Notes under the pieces: model-generated
Database searches by the model: none
Told to the model about the DNA's origin: nothing
The model's input: only the letters and a program-made list of their open reading frames with translations
Assembly (NCBI GenBank): GCA_025765615.1
Contig: JAIVFJ010000394.1
Coordinates: 1-50,012 of the forward strand
Direction of reading: 5' to 3'
Source of the DNA: Zopfochytrium polystomum
Lineage: Eukaryota > Chytridiomycota > Chytridiomycetes > Chytridiales > Chytridiaceae
Length of the DNA stretch: 50,012 nt
Program-made: the position numbers and the translations under genes
Part shown: one piece after another, positions 12,363 to 22,170 of the stretch
Position numbering within the stretch: the stretch's first letter is position 1
How the letters are laid out: each line of letters opens with the position of its first letter

Positions 12363-14689
12363 GGGAACGACAACATCCAGACTCCCCACCTCTAAGTGAC
12401 GGAAAGACTCCCTTGAACCACAACCTTTTGTTTTCCGCTTTTATTTTTTTTTCAATTCTTTTGCATTTCCCTTTTTATTGTTTTTTATGTGTTCGAGCGA
12501 AGACACCACCTTTGGCCCCACTCTGATCGTCCGCCAACGTGGCACAGACCGTATTTTCGCTGACGCGCAGGCACCTCCACAAGCTCAAAGCTGCTGGGAA
12601 TGCGAGTCGTCGCTTTTGCTGCCAGCCGCTTTTGCTTTCTGGACTTTGGCCTGCCTCGCACTGCTGCGGGCTCCGGGTTCAAAATACTTTGCTGCACCAG
12701 TCCGTCGACAATTGCTTGGGATACCTCTACTTTTTCCGATCGCACCCTGACGACGATGCGCAACCCCACTCGCGCCAGCAGCTACCCGACCAGCACGCAA
12801 AAAGCATGGACCCGGCGTTCTTCGCTCGCACGGCACTAGGCTACATCCGATCAAGGAGGCGCTGCTTTGTCGACACCGCCACATCAGCGGCAACCGCCAA
12901 AACAGCCTCAAGCTGTTTGTCAAGAGACGACAGAGGCATGTGCGCAGGTTGGATGACGTTATTAAAAATGCGCCAATGTGGGTGAACGACTTCCGTGGTG
13001 ATTGCCCTCCCACTGTGCATGGCTGCGGAAATTTCGTGGACGAATGGGAGACCAAATGATGCTCGAAAGCGACCGTTGCACTCAGTAACTCTTTCTTCTA
13101 ACCGATGTATCTGTGATAGAATTAAGTCCAGCACGTAGTGGAATATTCTTGTGAGGCCAGGTCCAAGGAAATGATGAAAGAAACGCAAAGGTCGCTTAGT
13201 TAAATTCTCAGCCCTCAGGTCTAGCTCTCGTTTGTACTGGTGAGACAAATAGCGTTCAATGCATAGAAATGCGCCAAGGAGGTCGTTGTTGGACTGTTCA
13301 AGGTATTTTTGACCACCAAGTGATTTTCTTCGACACGAGATGTAGCAGTATTCCAAAGATGCAGCTTCAAGTCGGTCCATGCATCGATGAAGCACTCCTT
13401 TTGCTCCAACCACTTTTCAACATAGCTGACTGCTGCTGGCCAGTCTTCGAAGTAATTTCTCTGCAAGCGAGACATGGCCACTGATAACTCCTCCAAAGAT
13501 TTGGAATAGGTCGCTGCAGTCCATTCCTTCAAGAAGGTCTCGAGCTTTTCCCCTGCACCAGTGCCAGTGAACATAGGCTTTACGTTTGCAACAACATTCT
13601 TATTGATGTGCCATCGACAAAGAAAATTGCTCAACATTGGAAAGACTTCTTGTAATGATTCATCAAAGCCAACTCGTGATCAGTGAGCACGACACCAGGA
13701 ACTCGTCCATCAAGCAAATTTGAAAGCTGCTGAAGCGCCCACGTATATTCCTCCACCTCCTCCCGACACAGAAAAGCAAAAAATGCGACGTTAAGGGTCT
13801 GGCCAATTTCCGAAACCGTAATGATATTAAGCAGAGGAAGCTGAAACCTGTTGGTTTTGTTAGTACAATCCATGAGAAGAACTGAAGGCCGAGCGCGAAA
13901 GTTCTCAATAGAGCGAGCAGATGCAAAGAAGAGGTGTTGGACATGATTTGTGCGGGGATCCAGCTGAAACGAGTTGTGGTAGCCAGTCGCCTGGAGTCGT
14001 TGTAGAAGTGCCTCCATCGAAGTCTGGCCCCCAAGCTCCTCCATTCGCAGCTTTTGCCGCATATTCGCAACGTCTTTTTACCTGAGGAGGATGCCTGGGA
14101 ATCTAGATCGAAGTGAGTTAAGAATGAGCTGGTTTCCAATCCCGTCTGCGACAAGTGATCGGAAGTGTGATAAAGCCTCTGGTGATAACTTTCTTGCAGC
14201 TGGAAGCGATCTTAGGCCTTCGATTGAGCAGGAATGTGAGCCGTTCGTTACGACAATCTTCCAAAGCCCGCGATCCAGCCCTGATCCAATGAGCCTACCA
14301 TTCAGCTTGAATGGACAGTCAACCAAACGAGTACTGGAGTTTGGGTGACAGTTGATGTCTTCGCCTGGTCGATAGTCACGTTTTCGATAGCTTCCACCTT
14401 GCATGCAATTGATCTGCACCCAATTGGCACTGCTGCTCGTGATCTTCACATGGTAACCACTCTCGTTTGCATGGCGTGTCGTGCACTCGACCAGCTCCCG
14501 TCTTGTTTCAAAGACGATATTGTCCAGAGGGGCTGTCCGGTGTCTTCCAGTAAAGGTAACAGGAACTATCTCTCATTCAGATTATATTTACAAGCGACAA
14601 AGAACGAAAAAGCGGAAAAAGAAAGAAAGTTGGTTCAAGGGGAGTCTTTCCGTCACTTAGAGGGGGGGAGCCTGGATGTAGTCGTTTCC
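12363..14689 (-). mobile_element. Mutator-like (MULE) DNA transposon, decayed
   Basis: A 2,327-bp element between the two cyclase paralogs. The left terminus (12363 to about 12450) begins GGGAACGACAACATCCAGAC; the reverse complement of the right terminus (about 14600-14689) begins GGAAACGACTACATCCAGGC, and the two match imperfectly for about 85 bp (both contain CTCTAAGTGACGGAAAGACT). A 9-bp imperfect target duplication flanks it. The interior holds a broken MULE-type transposase on the minus strand. Mismatches between the termini and in the duplication suggest an old insertion. Confidence 0.85.
12841..14449 (-). pseudogene. MULE-type transposase, disrupted
   Basis: Cut-and-paste transposase of the MULE superfamily. 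From the N-terminus: a FAR1/WRKY-GCM1-like zinc-binding region (STRLVDCPFKLNGRLIG, LWKIVVTNGSHSC); the RNase H-fold core with VLLMDCTNKTNRFQLPLLN (first Asp), AFFAFLCREEVEEYTWAL and GVVLTDHELALMN (second Asp), then CRWHINKNV; and a C-terminal part with SRVEENHLVVK and FGLPFVHEISAAMHSGR, like the zinc-knuckle region of MULE transposases. It is broken by an in-frame TAA after FPGILLR (near 14080), a frameshift near 13,650 within the LALMN block and another near 13,300 next to a T run. The element is not autonomous as read. Confidence 0.85.
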
Positions 14690-14698
14690 TTACGATAT

Positions 14699-15330
14699 TT
14701 GCCTCTCCTTAGCAAAGAAGACTAACAGAAAATCAGAGAACCAATGCAAGGTTTTCCAAACTCTTGAACGACCTTGCAAGGACTCAGCTCGCGGCTACGG
14801 CGGTCGACCAGCGAGCAGGCAAGTCTCCTGAACTCGGCATCGCAAAGCCACTCGCTCCACTTAAGTTTCAATTCATTATTCTTCTACGGCTGTCCTTCGT
14901 TCGCCGGAATACTACATGGTGCATGATCCTACATTGCCTGAATGACTGGAAGTAAATGTGGAGAATCCTCCGCTCCTCTAGGACATTGGCCAGCCTCGAC
15001 GGATCCTTCAAACTGTAGCATTTCGTTCCTCTATTCTCCGAACCTATATCTCTAGCCTATGCTGACCACAATGGTATGAATGTAGAATTTCCCCCATCAA
15101 TATCTCACATTTGTTTCCCAGGAAAACAGCATCGAGCAAACCTCACCCGAACCCAATTTCCCCTCATTCCTGCTGATGCATTGACAATTTAAAAATGTGA
15201 AGGACAGTCTTTGCATCGACTGATAATTGTAGGCTAAACCCGTTTAGCTGAAGCCAACTCCCTGACTGGGAGGAGGTTTTTTGAGTTTCTGAGTTTCTTT
15301 CTTGTCTGTTTGTTCTCCGGATTCGAACTC
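14699..15330. other. Intergenic, no gene supported
   Basis: Right flank of the MULE. Only short frames without recognisable motifs. Contains CT/TTC-rich patches near 15270-15310. Confidence 0.5.
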
Positions 15331-15453
15331 CGGTGTGCGTTGCTCTGAAAGACGGTGTGCGTTGCTCTGGATGCTCTGAACGTGGGAGAACACGTACCAC
15401 CACCGTACCCTGCCCTGAACGTGGGAGAACACGTGCCACCACCGTACCCTGCC
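15331..15453. repeat. Two short tandem repeats (22-bp and 39-bp period)
   Basis: A 17-bp unit cggtgtgcgttgctctg occurs at 15331-15347 and 15353-15369. It is followed directly by a 39-bp unit starting ctgaacgtgggagaacacgt, present twice (15376-15414 and 15415-15453) with a single A/G difference. The units carry GTGGGAGAACACGT, a partial palindrome. Confidence 0.85.
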
Positions 15454-16154
15454 CAGGGCGACTGATAACCACACTGGGGTCTAGTGACAAACATCTATCC
15501 TTTATGAGCTTACACCATCCTCTCAAGAGCCAGACGCTGGGACTCGCTTTTGTTTCTTGACCAGCAAATCACCAGCGACATCTTCAAGGTCGCCTTTGTT
15601 TCCTCACTCCCTTCTGTTTCACTTTCAAGTTCGTTCCCCCTTTGTTTAGGTCAAACCAAACACGAGTGTTTGGAAGAAATGAGGAACCTTTCTGCCAAAG
15701 TTCGTACCACTTCCTCTGGCATCTGGCTCAGGTTTCCGCCCCAAGCGAAAATCCTTTATGATCGCCTTTGTCTTTCGTCATGATGCGTGATCTCGCTTGC
15801 TCCTTCCAACTCAAACACATTGGATAAACTTGCATGTCTACACGCCGGAATACATTTAAGAGCCCCTGATGAGTATCTCATGGCCCACTGATGGCCAGCT
15901 GAGTGCCGATATCTACCTACGTTGGCCGCCGGACCAGCGGCGTTCCCTTGTTGTTGCACTCTCATGCAAGGTTGAACCAGGCAAGGACATGGCCCCCGCG
16001 CACAGACATTGTCACGTGACCTGTCGTGCTGCAAGTTTGTCGTGTTTCTGGCCAATTTCTTGTTCGTTCCGAGGAACGGCGCCGATTCCATTGGCATCTC
16101 GCACACGGTTGTGTCCGATTGCTCTCAGCTGGGTTCGAAACACTGCCAACTGGG
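15454..16154. other. Upstream region of cyclase paralog B
   Basis: About 700 bp without a supported gene. The frame of cyclase B is open upstream to 16026 only through non-ATG codons; the first ATG is at 16155. No clear promoter motif. Confidence 0.5.
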
Positions 16155-19100
16155 ATGATCACAAATCCATTCCACCGTCGCGATGCCGCCCAGATTCAAA
16201 GTCAAGAAAACGGCCGCTCCACATTAGCGGATCGGGTTAAAAAACTTCTGGGATCTTGTGTTAGGTCCTTCCTCAAAACGATCTTCGCCACACCATCGAT
16301 TCCTCCCCTCGATCGATCCTCTCCCTTCTACAAATCGGACCATCCAAAACCGTCGCACGCGTTATCGCCATCAGATGATCCCGAGACAACAAAATCTCCC
16401 ATCAGGCTGGAGGTGGATGAGATTCTTTTTGAAATGTCGCTTCTAGACGGAACTGTGGATCGTCGGACAGTCAATGTTTCGCCTTGGCGGAGGCTCTTCC
16501 TTCAATTCCAATCACATGTCGCGGAGGAGCTCTACTATCGTAATGCATTATTTTACGGAGCCCTTCTGATCATTCGAAGCTCGATCTGTCTGAATTTCTA
16601 TATTGTCGTAATTTTGTTCGCTTTCTACCGCTCGGCGGAGTGGTTTCAGGAGGTGATTTGGACTGGACTGCTGGCGATCTGCGGAATCATCTACTTTTTG
16701 TACATAGTCGTGACCGTCTGGAAAGAAGGAGTACCGCTTGTATGGTTGGCGATGCGCTCAAAAGTGAGCAGGCAATTTATTGTGGCTGTGAATGTGAGCG
16801 TCAGCATAGTGATCTTCTCGGAGCTTTTCTCATGCTGTTAACGTAACGTAACCCTGAACCACATAAGATCGTGGGAACATCCATTTATCCCCTGGCTGAC
16901 TTTTACTTTGCCAACCGGTTGTCGGACGTTGCCGGCCCCTTCGCGACCTGTGGGATAGTAGCCCTGAGCTGCCTCTCCGGAGTGTCCGCCTCATTCCGGT
17001 TAACTCTCCTCTACGTCTCACTGGAGCTGGTTATTTGTTTGTGGAAAGCTCTATTCATCGCAATGGCCTGGAAGAGCGCGCTTGGTGCAGTTCTCTATAC
17101 CATTCCAATTCTAATGAGCTGTCTGCTAGTACTAGACGGTACCTACTCGCAGGACAAAAGCAGACGGATTAAGTAAGTGTTTCTCAGAGATGTTACCGCT
17201 AAAATAGCAAGAGCTTCTTAAAAGAGCAACTGGCAGAGCGTCAGCTGGAAGGACTGCAGCTCGACAGGACGAAGACAGAGCAATTACTGTCTTTGGTCCT
17301 TCCGCCGAGCATCGTCGACAAGCTCCGTCACTGCGAGACTTCAAGCTTCGACAGTGCGGCTAACTGGATAAAATCAGGTACCGATCCCATTCCAGCAGCT
17401 CTTCGCCAACTCACTGAGCTTGAAGCCACGGTTATGTTCATGGACTTAAGCAATTATTACGAGCTCGCGGCGAAGTTGGGTTCCAAGCGGGACACTACTG
17501 TGCTATTGAACATGATTTTTTATGAAGTCGATAAAGTTCTACGGAAGTTTCCGGAAATTGAGAGAATTAAGGTAAGCGCCATGAAAAGGACTACTATTTT
17601 GGTCACCTTACCAGCGTTTCAGGCAGTCAAGACAAAACTCATATTTCTCGGTGGTCTTGGCTCAGCGAATCACCTTCAGGAAATGATTAATTTCGCATTG
17701 GACGTCCGTAAGACTTTTGGTAAAAAGGTTCTTTTGGAAATACCTTCCGATGGAAACGGTGGAGTGAAGACGCTGAGAGCCAGCTTGAAATTTGCTTTTG
17801 GCTTACAAACAGGCAAGTGATTTCGAATAAATTTGAGAACATCTGAAGGTCGTTGCCCTCCCAGGCCCTTTAATGACTGGTATTGTGGGGAAAAAAGTAT
17901 TCTGTTTCGAGGTAATCGGAAGGTGACTTAATATTACCTGTAACGAAGAGTCAAATTCCAGGTTTACGGCGATACGGTCAACACCGCCAGTAGAATGCTG
18001 TCGATAGCAAAAAGTGGTCAAATTGTCGTGCCGGCGACGACATGGTATGATGTTGCTCATGGTAAGTGACGGCTCACGAGACGAGATTTCGCTGACACGG
18101 GGTTGCAACTGCCATTCATTCATAGCATACAAAGGAGCCGATCTTGGTCTGCACTGTGTCAAGGGAAAGGGCTTCTTGAATATCTACAACATTGAAACGC
18201 TATCGCGTCGACGAAGCAGTCTGCTGAATGAGATGGCGATAAGTGCCATGCCGTCCGACGAAGAAGCTCAGGGGCCAAATGAGGTATTTAGCAACTCTAT
18301 GATTAGTCAAGCTGAGGCCTTAGTCGTTAGGATTCTCCCCTGAAAGTTTCATCGGTTCCGACGCCACGCATAGACCCGAAGATAATGAGTCGGTCACACA
18401 ACTCACACTTTGCAATGCCCAGCTCGGTCAATAGGCATCGCGGTGGATGTCGGGATGAGCTGTGGCGAGAATCAGGATCTATGCAATTCGATCGCATAAG
18501 TGAATCCTCTCGGCTTCTTTTGGCTTCCCAAAACGGGAGCGAACGCTCGCTAGGTAGCAATAACTCGCGCTCAACTCGAGCAGAGTCAGATGCCGATGCC
18601 GGTCGACGTCGGTTGCTAACCCCTTTGACGAATAAGAAAGTACACCCGCTCGTGGAGCCTCAGACTGATGAACTCACGAACAACTCACATCGGCCGTCAC
18701 CGACAGCAATGTCAAAAATATTTGGAGGTTCTGGGGCTGCTGCAAAAACGATTCAAACTAAGCGCAATGACCTTGCCAACGCTTACAGCAAGCTAGACAA
18801 GCTGGAGGAAGGAAGAAGTTTCACAAGTATCCGGCACCATCCATATCTAGGAGAGCAAGTGGACAAAAAAATAGGCGATGATCGAACGGAGCTAGTGGCC
18901 ACGAGAAGATGCGACGTCAATCGTTTGATGAACGAGGAGAGAGTGGAAGACCTGCAACGGAAAATCTCTGCAGATCTCAATATTCCCGCTTTTGTGGAAG
19001 GAAGAGCTTCAACTCTCGGAGATCGACCCTCAGCTATCGACAAGATCCCCACTGGAGCGTCAGCAGACGTGAGTGGCTTGAAATCCGATGCTGAGGTGGC

Positions 19101-20765
19101 TGTACCATCGCAAAGCGGTCACGATTTGTTGTCGATCGGGTATATCCACAAGGAAATCGGCCTCAATGCCGAGTTCGTGAGTCCCAGCAGAGAATTAGAG
19201 TATCGCATCGAATACCAGGACACTATTTGGAAGATAACGAAGTCTAATGCTATGAAAGGGGTCGGTCTACAAATAGGCTTTGTGGGTCTGGCATTTTTGA
19301 ACGTCTACATCAACGTTGGGAACTTCAGCCAGTCATCAGACCGTGGTAGCTCTCAGGACACCCGTACGACGCTGACAGGGTCATTCTTGTTAACTTTGCA
19401 CTCGAATGCAACGTTTTCAGCTGTGGTGACCATCATTGTCGTCGCCCTGTGCACCCAGCTATTTGCAGTCAGTATCAGTATGGCATATCCATCCGCCGTT
19501 CGATCAAGACAGCAGATACTCGCACGACTTTCGATATTCAACGTGTTTGCGATAGCCTGCCTCGTGTGCTTCAATTGGAGCGGCCTTGCCGAATACCGAC
19601 TCCTCGTCACTTTTGTCATTCCAGAGATTTTGATTGTGTATACTTTCGTCATGATTTCGCTTCCAATGACGGAAAGAGCGGCTTTGACGTGGCTTCTGGC
19701 GATGTTGATTGAAGTCTGCGGCAGCTTCAGCCATCAGGATTTCTGGCTCATTCCATTTATCCCGACAGTCCTCTTTATCGTTTTTGGCGGATCGTTTGTC
19801 CTCAGTGAATCGCTAATGAGACTGGACTTTCTCATGGACGCAACGCTGACATCGCAAGCGAAAATGACAGAAGAAGAGGATCGGAAATCCACTCACCTGC
19901 TTAAAACGGTTTTGCCGAGTAGAGTGATCGAAAGTCTTCTCTTGAAACCCGGAATGCCAGTTTATGAGGAGTTTTCGATGGTCACTGTGCTGCAAATGGA
20001 CATAATGGGGTAATTGCGCATTTACACTAGTCTCCTTGCGCGCAGACTTAGAAGCGTCCAAGATTCACTGCAATGTCGAGCATTGTTGAGCCGGTTTTGA
20101 TCTTCCAAATGATCAACAATATGTTCACATACTTTGATCGACTCACGGAGGAGTTTAATACGGAAAAAATTACGACTATTGGTGAGTGACGCTCACTTTC
20201 ATTTCGTCAACTCAACTCTACACTGAAAGGGGACGCCTACGTTGCCTGCTCATCCCTTGAGGCGGATGCGGACCCCTCCCTTGGAGCCGTCTCTGTATGC
20301 TTGGTTGCTTTGCAGATGCAGTCGTTCGTGATGGAAACGTTCAACGAGTCACCATTCATGAAGGCAAAGGTGAATCAAAAATGTCGAATGAGAATTGGCG
20401 TTCATTCCGGGCCCTGTCACGGGTCCATCGTTGGCGGGTCCACAAACTTTCGGTACGACCTCATTGGTGCGACAGGTGAGTGGCGAGTAAATATTGAGAA
20501 AACGCGTAGGAAAGAAAACTCTAATTCGTGGGACTGCGCTGTCCGCACGAAATTCGCAGTGGACATTGCCGAGAAGATACAGGAACAATGCGAGCCAGGG
20601 GAAGTTTTCATCTCGGCCGCCACTAAGAGGCTTGTGGAAATTTACAAGGGGTTTGAGATGACAGAGAAAGGTCTTTGTACCTCTGGGCAAGAGTTGTTTT
20701 TGCTGAGGATGATACGAAGGAAGGAACTACCTGAAGGCCCCCCAGAGACTAATGTTAATATTTGA
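16155..20765 (+). CDS. 12-TM adenylyl cyclase-like protein, paralog B
   Basis: Intact class III cyclase, about 1,350 aa. Exons 16155-16793, 16868-17172, 17208-17571, 17623-17812, 17865-17911, 17962-18061, 18126-18283, 18331-20009, 20063-20181, 20230-20475, 20560-20765; every phase agrees. Six TM helices (about 145-305), a helix ending LLSLVLPPSIVDKL, catalytic domain 1 (about 388-572), a variable Ser-rich linker, six TM helices (about 850-1090), helix HLLKTVLPSRVIESLL, catalytic domain 2 (about 1150-1330). Domain 1 keeps Asp394 (VMFMDLSNYY) but has Thr440 where the second metal Asp belongs; it has Lys436 and Glu515 at the base-recognition positions, Asn522 and Arg526 in VYGDTVNTASRM, and Lys561 in VKGKG. 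Domain 2 has both metal Asps (1158, 1202 in TTIGDAYVAC) but Asp1284 and Lys1288 replace the Asn/Arg pair. This predicts one composite active site. The fourth intron uses a GC donor (GCAAGT). cAMP rather than cGMP is inferred from the Lys/Glu pair. Confidence 0.88.
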
Positions 20766-21085
20766 ATAAAATGAAGAATACAAAGGACAACTCTGATATC
20801 CAAAAAACAGGTTGTACTCTCGTCACAATGTCTGAACACATTCCGATAGCTGAGAAAGACGCGAAACGAGTATACCAGAAAAAATCCCAACGGACGGATT
20901 ATGAAGTGAGTGCTGCGAGGTTCCCTTTTTGCGAGCGGTGCAAGCTGATTCTTCTTGAGAGCAGCCTACGAAATCTGGTTTTTCAACGCAGAACCCTAGT
21001 TCCGCCTCACTAAACAGCCTCCTTGATTGACACAGTCAGCATAACAGAGAAGCGCACTTTATAAAAATGTGATTGTCGTCTGCTT
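20766..21085. other. Convergent intergenic region
   Basis: 320 bp between the stop codons of cyclase B (+) and the unknown gene on the minus strand. An AATAAA hexamer overlaps the cyclase stop region (20765-20770) and may serve as its polyadenylation signal. Nothing else is visible. Confidence 0.5.
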
Positions 21086-22138
21086 TTACCTCTCACTTAA
21101 CAAAAGTCGAATGCGCCTTGTCCAGAGATCCACCAGGCCCAAAGGCATTCTCTCGCTGTTCTGTTTCTCGCTCGGCCCTTTGTCGCCGGCATCATCGAGA
21201 ACCACGAGCACCGTAAAACTTTTATTGGTAATAGCCATTTCCAGCAAGGCGTCGACCGTGTGGAGGACCTTCTCGCGGGGTAGCTCGACGCCGAGCTCGC
21301 CAAAGAGCACCTGCTCAACGCGGCAGCGTGACGGACCAGAGGCGCGATGCAGCCCAGGGACAAAGTAGAAAGCATCCGCCCAAACCGAGCGCGGTACCCT
21401 CCGAAACGACGCGGAGCCGGCGACGGGTATCCACCCGACATGAACGGGCAGCTCAGCGTCCTGGCCTGGTCCACCCGCACCAGATTCGCCTCCTCTTCCA
21501 ACCGCTGACGGGGCAGTTGCTCTCCGCGGAGGCGGGGTTGGCAGCTGGACTGCTCGGGGCACCGAAACCTCTTTTGCAGGCTCCTGCTTTTCGGAGATCC
21601 CGTCGTACTCAAAGATGGCGCTGCGGGACGGCAGCAGCTTGAGCGTGTTCGCCCGGCGAGGAGGCGACTCCGTCAGATCAACCACCTCTATCGGCTGCGT
21701 CTCTGCGTCGCGTTCCAGAGACGCAGCCGCCGCAAGCGATTCCACCGCCGTCGACGACTCGGAGTCGTACCCGCGGTCGCTGTCCACCAAAACCGCCTCC
21801 TCGCCAGCGGCAGGTCCTCCCTCTTCCAGCACTACTTCACTGTCGGATTTCGAGACTGCGGCCCGTCCCGGGGGCGGCCGCGGTAACGCCACCTGTTGCC
21901 GCCCCGCCCGCACTGCTGGGATCTTGGAGCCGGCGTGCAGGAGGCGCGGAGCCCATGGCGGCTGTTTCAAAGCGGCCAGTGTAGCGGGACTCGAACTTCC
22001 GCTGCCCAGCTTCTGTCGCTTCGCGCCGCTGCGGCCCCGTCTTGCTAGGGCGACGGCGGCGCGCGAGTCGACAGCGGCCAGCCGGCGTTCGTCAGCCGAC
22101 AGACCGGACGGCGATGGCCGCAGCGACCGTTTTGCCAT
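21086..22138 (-). CDS. Unknown protein with SUMO-interacting-like motif
   Basis: Single open frame of 350 aa; family not recognised. The N-terminal two thirds are disordered, rich in Ala, Arg, Ser and Pro with basic patches (MAKRSLRPSPSG, SGAKRQKLG) that could act as nuclear localisation signals. Around residues 147-158 is IEVVDLTESPP, a good match to the SUMO-interacting consensus (hydrophobic core plus acidic/phosphorylatable flank). The C-terminal third looks folded: HVGWIPVAGSASFRRVPRSV, WADAFYFVPGLHR, VEQVLFGELGVELPREKV, SFTVLVVLDDAGDKG. It may read on past the stop through a donor-like GTAAAA after SER. It lies 32 bp downstream of the DNA ligase gene on the same strand, which with the SIM hints at a nuclear or genome-maintenance role; this is inference from context only. 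Confidence 0.6.
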   Translation of the reverse strand: MAKRSLRPSPSGLSADERRLAAVDSRAAVALARRGRSGAKRQKLGSGSSSPATLAALKQPPWAPRLLHAGSKIPAVRAGRQQVALPRPPPGRAAVSKSDSEVVLEEGGPAAGEEAVLVDSDRGYDSESSTAVESLAAAASLERDAETQPIEVVDLTESPPRRANTLKLLPSRSAIFEYDGISEKQEPAKEVSVPRAVQLPTPPPRRATAPSAVGRGGESGAGGPGQDAELPVHVGWIPVAGSASFRRVPRSVWADAFYFVPGLHRASGPSRCRVEQVLFGELGVELPREKVLHTVDALLEMAITNKSFTVLVVLDDAGDKGPSEKQNSERMPLGLVDLWTRRIRLLLSER

Positions 22139-22170
22139 TTCCTAGAAGAGAAGGTTTTTTGGGGGGTGAA

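Noticed and set aside
15314..15333. T-arm-like CCGGAGTTCGAATCCGG on the minus strand
   Set aside because: No A-box, acceptor or anticodon arm at the right distance; the flanks are tandem repeats. Chance B-box match or relic.
16026..16154. N-terminal extension of cyclase B
   Set aside because: Open frame but no ATG; the ATG at 16155 precedes the first segment comparable with paralog A.
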